Source: Anaerosomatales bacterium (GTDB lineage Bacteria > Actinomycetota > Coriobacteriia > Anaerosomatales > Anaerosomataceae). From it: a DNA stretch of 64,000 nt. Where the stretch lies: NCBI GenBank assembly GCA_030019445.1, contig JASEEU010000001.1:186001-250000 (forward strand). The letters run 5' to 3'. Shown one piece after another: positions 58,489 through 64,000 of this stretch. The translations under genes were made by a program, and so were the position numbers. The notes beneath the pieces are model-generated. The model saw only the letters and a list, made by a program, of their open reading frames with translations. It was not told the origin of the DNA and ran no database searches. The number at the start of each line of letters is the position of its first letter. The stretch's first letter is position 1.

Positions 58489-59239
58489 CACCGCTGTCAC
58501 GGTACCCGCTCGAGCGCGGGACGCGCTCATCGTGGCGCTCGATCTCCCGGAGCGCGATGCGGCGCTCGCCGTCGCGCGTGACCTCAAGGGTCGCTGCGGG
58601 TGGGTGAAGGTGGGCATGACGCTCTACGACGGTGCCGGCCCGGACATCGTCCGCGAGCTCCGGGCGCTCGGCTTCAAGGTCTTCGTGGACCTCAAGCTGC
58701 ACGACATACCGCACCAGGTGCGCGGTGCCTGCGGGGTCCTCGTGCGCCAGGGCGCCAACCTGTTCACCGTCCATGCGTCGGGCGGGCGGGCGATGCTCGA
58801 GGCCGCCGCGTCCGCCACCGCCGCGGCCGCCGAGCGCTTCGGGGTGCCGCGTCCGGCGGTGATCGCGGTGACGGTGCTGACGAGCCTCGATGACGCCGCT
58901 CTCGCCGAGATGGGCTTTTCGCAGAGCGCCGGCGAGCACGTGGCCGCGCTTGCCGCACTCGCGCGCGACGCGGGCGTGGACGGCGTGGTCTGCTCGCCGG
59001 CCGAAGCCGCGGGCATGCGTGCGCTGCTCGGCCCCGAGGCGCTTGTCGTGACGCCCGGAGTGCGCCCGTCGGGCGCCGAGACGGGCGACCAGTCGCGTGT
59101 CGCGACGCCCGCCGAGGCGATCGCTGCCGGAGCGAGCCACCTGGTGGTCGGGCGGCCGGTCACCGAAGCCCCGAGTCCCGGGGCGGCAGCGGACGCGATC
59201 GTCGCGGAGATCGAGACCGCCATACAGGGGAGGGAGTGA
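58481..59239 (+). CDS. pyrF: Orotidine 5'-phosphate decarboxylase PyrF
   Basis: 252 aa TIM-barrel enzyme making UMP. ALDLPERDAA at the N-terminus, catalytic Asp-Lys-x-x-Asp element in VFVDLKLHDIPHQV (about residue 68) and the C-terminal phosphate site VVTPGVRPSG and SHLVVGRPVTEAP. The TTG at 58481 is the only start that keeps the N-terminus; a GGAGAGGTGGG site precedes it. Confidence 0.94.
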   Translation: MTDTAVTVPARARDALIVALDLPERDAALAVARDLKGRCGWVKVGMTLYDGAGPDIVRELRALGFKVFVDLKLHDIPHQVRGACGVLVRQGANLFTVHASGGRAMLEAAASATAAAAERFGVPRPAVIAVTVLTSLDDAALAEMGFSQSAGEHVAALAALARDAGVDGVVCSPAEAAGMRALLGPEALVVTPGVRPSGAETGDQSRVATPAEAIAAGASHLVVGRPVTEAPSPGAAADAIVAEIETAIQGRE

Positions 59240-59241
59240 CG

Positions 59242-59820
59242 ATGGAGCTCACCGATGCCGAGGTCCTCGCGGCGTTCGAAGAGTCGGGCGCTGTGCTGGC
59301 CGGCCACTTCCAACTCACGAGCGGGCGGCACTCGGCGACCTACATCCAGTGCGCCCGCGTCCTGGAAGACCCGGCGTTGACGACCCGGCTCGCGGCCGAG
59401 ATCGCTCGTCGCGTCGGGGACCGTTTCGACCTGGTCGCCGCTCCGGCGGTCGGGGGCATCATCATCGGATTCGCGGTCGCGCAGGCACTGGGGGTCAAGT
59501 TCATCTTCAGTGAGCGCCAGGATGGTCGCATGGTGTTCCGTCGTTCCTTCGATGTGCCCGAAGACGCGCGCGTCCTGGTGGTAGAAGACGTGGTCACGAC
59601 GGGTGGCAGCGTCGCCGAAGTGGTCGAGCTGGTGCGCTCGGCCGGAGGCGAGGCGGCGGCCGTCGCTTCCCTGATCGACCGGGGCGGAGAGAAGGCGTTC
59701 GACGTGACGTATCATCCTCTCCTTCGACTGGACGTCGAGTCTTGGGAGCCGTCCGCGTGCGAGCTCTGCGCGGCCGGGATACCGCTCTACTCACCCGGTA
59801 GCAGACGACTTTCTTCCTAA
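59242..59820 (+). CDS. pyrE: Orotate phosphoribosyltransferase PyrE
   Basis: 192 aa enzyme converting orotate and PRPP to OMP. LTSGRHSATYIQCARVLED at the N-terminus and PRPP loop VLVVEDVVTTGGSVAEVVEL (about residue 112). ATG 59242 follows GGGAGGGAG; GTG 59236 is two codons earlier. Last gene of the pyr unit. The next gene has its own promoter. Confidence 0.95.
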   Translation: MELTDAEVLAAFEESGAVLAGHFQLTSGRHSATYIQCARVLEDPALTTRLAAEIARRVGDRFDLVAAPAVGGIIIGFAVAQALGVKFIFSERQDGRMVFRRSFDVPEDARVLVVEDVVTTGGSVAEVVELVRSAGGEAAAVASLIDRGGEKAFDVTYHPLLRLDVESWEPSACELCAAGIPLYSPGSRRLSS

Positions 59821-59823
59821 GGG

Positions 59824-59852
59824 TTGGCATATCCGCAGGTCAGGGGTATCAT
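59824..59852 (+). promoter_or_regulatory. mihF promoter
   Basis: TTGGCA (59824-59829), a 17-base spacer and TATCAT (59847-59852), just four bases after the pyrE stop. Both boxes match the consensus in five of six positions. A 5' leader of about 74 bases precedes mihF. Confidence 0.65.
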
Positions 59853-59932
59853 CAACACCGTATTGGCCGGTATCGGGTCGGCCTGGCCGAGCCCGAAGCA
59901 CGATACGTCGGATCATGAGACGAGGAGGAATC

Positions 59933-60241
59933 ATGGCTCTGCCGAACCTTTCTGAGGCCGATCGCCAGGCTGCACTGAAGAAGGCGGCCGAGGCGCGCCA
60001 GAAGCGCGCCGAGCTCCGCCAGAAGATCAAGGGCGGCGAGATGTCGTTCGCCGAGGTCATGAAGTCCTCGGCCGACCCCATCGTGGCGCGGATGAAGGTC
60101 TCCACCCTGCTCGAGAGCCTTCCGGGCTTCGGCAAGGCCAAGGCCGCCAAGATCATGGAAGAGCTCCAGATCTCCGAGAGCCGTCGCGTGCAGGGTCTCG
60201 GCGCCCGCCAGCGTGAGCAGCTCATGGAGCGGCTCGGCTGA
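59933..60241 (+). CDS. mihF: Integration host factor, actinobacterial type (mIHF)
   Basis: 102 aa nucleoid-associated protein of the mycobacterial IHF family, unrelated to HU/IHF of Proteobacteria. A Lys/Arg-rich helical N-terminus (RQAALKKAAEARQKRAELRQ) precedes an H2TH-like DNA-binding unit with VSTLLESLPGFGKAKAAKIME and the final SRRVQGLGARQREQLMERLG. ATG 59933 follows GAGGAGG. Neighbours gmk and rpoZ are the usual ones in Actinomycetota and support that phylum. Confidence 0.95.
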   Translation: MALPNLSEADRQAALKKAAEARQKRAELRQKIKGGEMSFAEVMKSSADPIVARMKVSTLLESLPGFGKAKAAKIMEELQISESRRVQGLGARQREQLMERLG

Positions 60242-60248
60242 TCCGGCG

Positions 60249-60833
60249 TTGAGCGCACGCTCTTCGGCTCACGGCAATCTCATCATCGTCTCCGGTCCTT
60301 CCGGGGCCGGAAAAGGGACCCTGGTCGAGCGACTTGAGGCCAGGGTTCCGCGCGTCTGGGTGTCGGTCTCGGCCACGACGCGCGCTCCCCGGCCCGGCGA
60401 GGTCGACGGCGAGGACTACTTCTTCCTGTCCCCGGAGGAGTTCGACCGGCGTCTCGCCTCAGGAGACTTCCTCGAGTGGGCGGAGGTGCACGGGAACCGC
60501 TACGGCACGCTGCGCTCGGCGGTCGAGGAGCGGATGGCCGAGGGGCGCGACGTCGTCTTGGAGATCGACCCGCAGGGCGCCTTCCAGGTCAAGGACGCAA
60601 TGCCGCATGCCTCGCTCGTCTTCATCGTGGCGCCGTCGCTCGACGAGCTGGAGCGGCGCATCCGCCGTCGCGGCGCCGAGACAGACGAGCAGGTCAGGCG
60701 GCGTCTTGCGACCGCGGTGCGAGAGCTCGAGCTTGTGGGTAGCTACGACTATGTGATAGAAAACGATGATGTCTCCCAGGCCACGGACAAGCTTGTGGCC
60801 TACGTCGAGAACCTCGCATCGGAGGAATCCTGA
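60249..60833 (+). CDS. gmk: Guanylate kinase
   Basis: Converts GMP to GDP; 194 aa. P-loop IIVSGPSGAGKGT (about residue 11), SATTRAPRPGEVDGEDYFF (GMP-binding), AEVHGNRYGT and LEIDPQGAFQVK follow. The start is uncertain: TTG 60249 fits the usual N-terminus, whereas GTG 60213 is within mihF; neither has a strong ribosome site, so coupling to mihF is likely. Confidence 0.92.
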   Translation: MSARSSAHGNLIIVSGPSGAGKGTLVERLEARVPRVWVSVSATTRAPRPGEVDGEDYFFLSPEEFDRRLASGDFLEWAEVHGNRYGTLRSAVEERMAEGRDVVLEIDPQGAFQVKDAMPHASLVFIVAPSLDELERRIRRRGAETDEQVRRRLATAVRELELVGSYDYVIENDDVSQATDKLVAYVENLASEES

Positions 60834-60834
60834 A

Positions 60835-61083
60835 ATGGTCATCCAGCCCGACGTCGACCTGTTGCTCTCCACGGTCGACTCCAAGTACACGCTCTGCATC
60901 ATCGCCGCCAAGCGCGCGCGCCAGATCAACGACATGATCCACGGCGTACGTGACCAGGCGCTGCTCACCATGCAGGCGCCGCAGATCGCGCAGATCACCA
61001 GCACGAAGCCGCTGACGCTCGCGCTCGACGAGATCGCGAACGGCGACATCTCCTACGAGCGCACCAAGGAGAGCTACAAGTAG
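60835..61083 (+). CDS. rpoZ: RNA polymerase omega subunit
   Basis: 82-aa subunit that aids RNA polymerase assembly. The conserved segments KYTLCIIAAKRARQIND and KPLTLALDEIANGDISYE are present. ATG 60835 is preceded by GGAGGAAT and lies one base after gmk, the conserved gmk-rpoZ pairing. Confidence 0.92.
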   Translation: MVIQPDVDLLLSTVDSKYTLCIIAAKRARQINDMIHGVRDQALLTMQAPQIAQITSTKPLTLALDEIANGDISYERTKESYK

Positions 61084-61110
61084 CGCCGGTGGGCGATCGC
61101 AGCTGACCGC

Positions 61111-61141
61111 GGTGCCCCGCTGCCTTCGGCTGCGGGGCACC
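61111..61141 (+). terminator. Hairpin terminator after rpoZ
   Basis: A 10-bp G+C stem (61111-61120 with 61132-61141), extended inside by three more pairs around a TTC loop, lies 27 bases after rpoZ. No clear U-run follows (ccgtcgtctt), so termination may be partial. Confidence 0.5.
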
Positions 61142-61162
61142 CGTCGTCTTGAAGGGGAGCGC

Positions 61163-62338
61163 ATGTTCGAGCGAGGACTGCTCGTCCACTATCACGAGAT
61201 CGGCCTCAAGGGGAAGAACCGGGGCCGGTTCGAGCGTCAGCTCGTACGCAATCTCCAGACCGCCGCCGGCGGCCTCACCGGAGGCACGGTCTCGCGCTTC
61301 GCGAGCAGGCTGTTCGTGCCGATCACCGACGAGGATGCGCTCGAGGCGCTCATCGAGCGTGTCGCGCGTACGCCCGGCGTGAGCTACCTCGGCGACGCGT
61401 ACGTCGCGTCGCGTCTCCCCGACGACATGGCGCGTGCGGCGCTGCACGCGCTCCGGGTCGAGTCGGAGCGGCGGGGCGGGGCAGCGACGTTCGCGATCGA
61501 CGCGCGTCGCTCGGCCACCGACCATCCGGAATCGAGCATGGAGATCAACCGGCGGGTCGGCGCGTACGTGCAGGCCGAGACGGGGCTCGCGGTCAACCTC
61601 GGTGCCCCCGATGTCACGGTCCGGATCGAGGTCGTGCAGGGCGACACGTACGTGTACGCCCGCCGTGTGGAGGGTGCCGGCGGCCTGCCGATCGGCGCCT
61701 CCGGGCGCGTGGTCTCGCTGCTGTCGGCGGGTATCGACTCGCCGGTCGCGACGTGGCGCATGATGAAGCGGGGTGCCACCGTCACCGCGGTGCACTTCTC
61801 GGGCAGACCGCAGACCGACGCGGCATCCGAGCACCTTGTGGCGGACATCTGCCGCACGCTCGGCGGCTGGGGCGGGGTGGACGCGCTCGTCGTCGTGCCC
61901 TTCGGCGACCTGCAGCGCGAGATCGCGCTCGCGTGCCCGCCGGACCTGCGCGTGCTGCTCTACCGGCGGCTGATGGTGCGCGTAGCCGAGACGATCGCCG
62001 GGCGCGCCGGGGCGAGAGCGCTCGTGACCGGTGAATCGCTCGGCCAGGTGGCCAGCCAGACGCTCGACAACATCGCCGTCGTCGACGCCGTGGCGAACAT
62101 GCCCGTGCTGCGACCCCTCATCGGCATGGACAAGCAGGAGATCATCGCCGAAGCGCAGGCCCTCGGCACGTACGAGATCTCGACGCAGTCGCACGACGAC
62201 TGCTGCACGCTGTTCATGCCGCGCACGCCCGAGACGCATGCGACCGTCGCGCAGGTCGAGGCGGGCGAGGTCGACCTCGACCTCGAGCGGATGGTCAGCG
62301 ACGCGCTCGCTCTGGCCGAGACCGTGGGCCTGAAGTAG
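61163..62338 (+). CDS. thiI: tRNA 4-thiouridine synthase ThiI (no rhodanese domain)
   Basis: 391 aa. N-terminal ferredoxin-like and THUMP domains (about 1-165, with HYHEIGLKGKNRGRFER) and a PP-loop ATPase (LLSAGIDSPVATW, about residue 180) that adenylates U8 of tRNA. The C-terminal rhodanese domain of E. coli ThiI is absent, as in many Gram-positives, so sulfur transfer must use another donor and thiazole synthesis is unlikely. A Cys pair (DDCCTLFMPRTPETHA, about 347) typical of ThiI is present. ATG 61163 follows GGGGAG. Confidence 0.93.
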   Translation: MFERGLLVHYHEIGLKGKNRGRFERQLVRNLQTAAGGLTGGTVSRFASRLFVPITDEDALEALIERVARTPGVSYLGDAYVASRLPDDMARAALHALRVESERRGGAATFAIDARRSATDHPESSMEINRRVGAYVQAETGLAVNLGAPDVTVRIEVVQGDTYVYARRVEGAGGLPIGASGRVVSLLSAGIDSPVATWRMMKRGATVTAVHFSGRPQTDAASEHLVADICRTLGGWGGVDALVVVPFGDLQREIALACPPDLRVLLYRRLMVRVAETIAGRAGARALVTGESLGQVASQTLDNIAVVDAVANMPVLRPLIGMDKQEIIAEAQALGTYEISTQSHDDCCTLFMPRTPETHATVAQVEAGEVDLDLERMVSDALALAETVGLK

Positions 62339-62342
62339 CCCC

Positions 62343-63440
62343 ATGCGGATTCTCGTCCTCGAGCCGTACTTCGGCGGATCGCACCGCGCGGTGCTCGAGG
62401 CGCTGCTGCCGCGCCTCGAGGCCGAGCACGACCTGCTGACGCTTCCCGCGCGCAAGTGGAAGTGGCGGATGCGCGGCGCCGCGATCACCATGGCCGAGAA
62501 GGTCCGCGAGCTGCACCGCGAGGGGGCGCGGTGGGACGTCGTCTTCGCGAGCACGTTCGTGAACCTGGCCGAGTTCCGGGGGCTTGCCGGTGACGCGGTC
62601 GCCACCGTGCCCGCCGTCGTCTACTTCCACGAGAACCAGCTGCTCTATCCCGTGCGTCATACCGCGGAGTGGGACTTCCAGTTCCCGCTCACCAACATCA
62701 CCTCGGCGCTTGCGGCCGACCGCTGCCTGTTCAACAGCCGCTACAACCTCGACGGCTTCGTGAGCGAGGTCCCGGGCTTCCTCGGGCAGTTCCCAGATCA
62801 CGTTCCGACCGGCGTCGCGGAACGCATCGCGGCGAGATCCGAGGTGCTCGCGCCCCCCTTCGACCCGGCGCCGTTCGACGCTGCGACCGTCACGCGCGGC
62901 GCGTGCCCCCGCATCGTCTGGCCGCACCGCTGGGAGCACGACAAGGCGCCCGAGACGTTCTTCTCGGCGGTCGCAACGCTTGCCGAGGAGGGCCTCGACT
63001 TCGAGGTCGCCGTCGCGGGACAGGCGTTCGCCGAGACGCGCGAGGAGATGCGCGACGCGGCTTCGGCGCTCGGCCGGCGCCTCGTGCACCTTGGAGAGCC
63101 GGACAGCCGGGAAGCGTACGCGGCGTTGCTCGCGAGCGCGGACATCGCGGTCTCCACCGCGCGTAACGAGTTCTTCGGCCTCGCGATGCTCGAGGCGTGC
63201 TACTGCGGCTGCCATCCGCTCGTACCCGACCGTCTGGCGTATCCCGAGCTCTACCCTGAGGAGTTCCGCTACGGCGGCGCGACGCCGAGACAGGAGCACG
63301 ACGCGCTTGTCGCGCGGCTCCGGCACCTCGTCACGCATCGCCCGGCGCCGCACGCGGCCCGCTCCATCGCCGAGCGCTTCACCGTCGACCGCCTGCTGCC
63401 CGCCTACGAGCGGGTGTTCGAAGCCGTGGCGCGGGGGTAG
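62343..63440 (+). CDS. DUF3524 glycosyltransferase, QTMAN/GTDC1-like (putative tRNA-queuosine mannosyltransferase)
   Basis: 365 aa. The N-terminal part (LVLEPYFGGSHRAVLEAL, LPARKWKWRMRGAAITMA, VVYFHENQLLYPVR) is characteristic of the DUF3524 domain, found in the vertebrate enzyme that attaches mannose to queuosine in tRNA-Asp. A GT-B-type C-terminal half follows (WPHRWEHDKAPETFF, STARNEFFGLAMLEACYCGC with a donor-site Glu). ATG 62343 is four bases after thiI, so two tRNA-modification-type genes are coupled. Bacterial substrate is not proven. Confidence 0.8.
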   Translation: MRILVLEPYFGGSHRAVLEALLPRLEAEHDLLTLPARKWKWRMRGAAITMAEKVRELHREGARWDVVFASTFVNLAEFRGLAGDAVATVPAVVYFHENQLLYPVRHTAEWDFQFPLTNITSALAADRCLFNSRYNLDGFVSEVPGFLGQFPDHVPTGVAERIAARSEVLAPPFDPAPFDAATVTRGACPRIVWPHRWEHDKAPETFFSAVATLAEEGLDFEVAVAGQAFAETREEMRDAASALGRRLVHLGEPDSREAYAALLASADIAVSTARNEFFGLAMLEACYCGCHPLVPDRLAYPELYPEEFRYGGATPRQEHDALVARLRHLVTHRPAPHAARSIAERFTVDRLLPAYERVFEAVARG

Positions 63441-63456
63441 CATTCACCCGGAGGTG

Positions 63457-64000
63457 GTGCGCCGTGCGGGAGTTCGGCGTGAGGGGGCGCATCCTGCGCC
63501 TCGAGCGGGCGACATCACGCGCTACGCGGTCGATGCCGTTGTGAACGCGGCGAACTCGAGCCTGCTGGGCGGAGGGGGCGTCGACGGCGCGATCCACCGC
63601 GCGGGAGGGCGCGCGATCCTCGCGGCGTGCCGTGCGATCGTCGCCGAGCGCGGTCGGCTCCCCGCGGGCGAGGCGGTCATCACCACCGGAGGCGACCTGC
63701 CGGCGGCGCGCGTGATCCATACGGTCGGGCCGGTATGGCGCGGCGGCGGGGCAGGGGAGGAGTCCACGCTCGCGAGCGCGTACCGCGCGAGCATGCGCCT
63801 CGCGGACGCCGAAGGGCTGGCGACGGTGGCGTTCCCGTCGATCTCGACCGGCGCGTACGGGTATCCGGTGCGCGCCGCGGCGACGGTCGCGCTCGCGACG
63901 GTGGCCGAGGAGCTCCGTCGGGCGCGGTTCGTGCGGGAAGCGACGTTCGTGCTCTTCGACGACGCGACGTATGCGGCGTATGCTGCGGCGCTCGAGGAGC
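63457..64000 (+). CDS. Macro-domain (ADP-ribose-binding) protein, apparent frameshift near start, 3'-truncated
   Basis: The macro-domain core is clear: GDITRYAVDAVVNAANSSLL followed by GGGGVDGAIHRAGG and later AFPSISTGAYGYP, as in YmdB-like O-acetyl-ADP-ribose deacetylases. In this frame an open start at GTG 63457 exists, but its first 18 residues (RRAGVRREGAHPAPRA) look non-coding. The GTG at 63464, placed correctly after GGAGGTG, reads the expected N-terminus VREFGVRGRILRLER in another frame that meets a stop at 63542. One extra G near 63505-63510 would join the two. The frame is open to the window end. Confidence 0.8.
   Translation, partial: MRRAGVRREGAHPAPRAGDITRYAVDAVVNAANSSLLGGGGVDGAIHRAGGRAILAACRAIVAERGRLPAGEAVITTGGDLPAARVIHTVGPVWRGGGAGEESTLASAYRASMRLADAEGLATVAFPSISTGAYGYPVRAAATVALATVAEELRRARFVREATFVLFDDATYAAYAAALEE

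Overview
The window is a continuous, GC-rich (roughly two thirds G+C), gene-dense stretch of bacterial chromosome. Nearly every gene is on the + strand and GTG starts are very common. An actinobacterial-type integration host factor (mihF) next to gmk and rpoZ, SepF and DivIVA encoded close to ftsZ, a murein/division cluster without ftsA, and a T-box in front of ileS all point to Actinomycetota. The thiI, pyrK/pyrD-type pyrimidine pathway and NupNOPQ-like uptake genes would suit a Coriobacteriia/Anaerosomatales-like lineage, but that placement is inference. I see no tRNA, rRNA, CRISPR array, prophage or insertion sequence.

Layout. 1-7.3 kb: the 3' part of ald (alanine dehydrogenase), xerD, and a BMP-family lipoprotein followed by a NupOPQ-like ABC transporter (ATPase and two permeases) plus a small membrane protein. 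7.1-8.7 kb: a minus-strand group (54-aa membrane peptide, DUF4349 lipoprotein, short membrane ORF) read divergently from mraZ. 8.9-24.9 kb: the complete division and cell wall (dcw) cluster mraZ-rsmH-ftsL-ftsI-murE-murF-mraY-murD-ftsW-murG-murC-murB-ftsQ-ftsZ, closed by a strong hairpin. 25.0-26.0 kb: two minus-strand paralogous membrane proteins sharing a 74-bp identical segment. 26.2-35.2 kb: pgeF, pstSCAB, phoU, then yggS-sepF-proC-yggT-divIVA-DUF167-membrane protein. It looks as if a phosphate-uptake cassette sits inside the usual ftsZ-pgeF-yggS-sepF-divIVA neighbourhood. 35.2-40.4 kb: T-box-controlled ileS, a DksA/TraR-like zinc-finger protein, lspA and rluD. 40.5-47.0 kb: a signalling block of two hybrid histidine kinases and an OmpR-type regulator/kinase pair. 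47.0-59.8 kb: a pyrimidine operon with a classical PyrR attenuator, pyrR-pyrB-pyrC-carA-(tandem UspA)-carB-pyrK-pyrD-(membrane protein of unknown function)-pyrF-pyrE. 59.8-64.0 kb: mihF-gmk-rpoZ, thiI, a DUF3524/QTMAN-like glycosyltransferase and a macro-domain gene with an apparent frameshift that runs off the end.

How the genes work together. The dcw cluster builds lipid II (murE, murF, mraY, murD, murG, murC, murB) and supplies the septal machinery (ftsL, ftsI, ftsW, ftsQ, ftsZ). SepF, encoded 7 kb downstream, is the likely FtsZ membrane anchor because no ftsA is present here. The pyr operon encodes all six steps to UMP and its own RNA-binding regulator. Four regulatory regions can be read directly: MraZ boxes around the mraZ promoter, an Ile T-box before ileS, a PyrR binding loop/antiterminator/terminator before pyrR, and a separate TATAAT promoter before phoU.

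Most of the window is conserved housekeeping sequence. I found no convincing new multi-gene defence or biosynthetic system. The most interesting items are the extra genes embedded in conserved operons (tandem UspA between carA and carB; the 460-aa membrane protein between pyrD and pyrF), the divergent minus-strand unit sharing the mraZ promoter region, the 74-bp repeat in the two paralogous membrane proteins, the macro-domain frameshift, and the QTMAN-like gene beside thiI.
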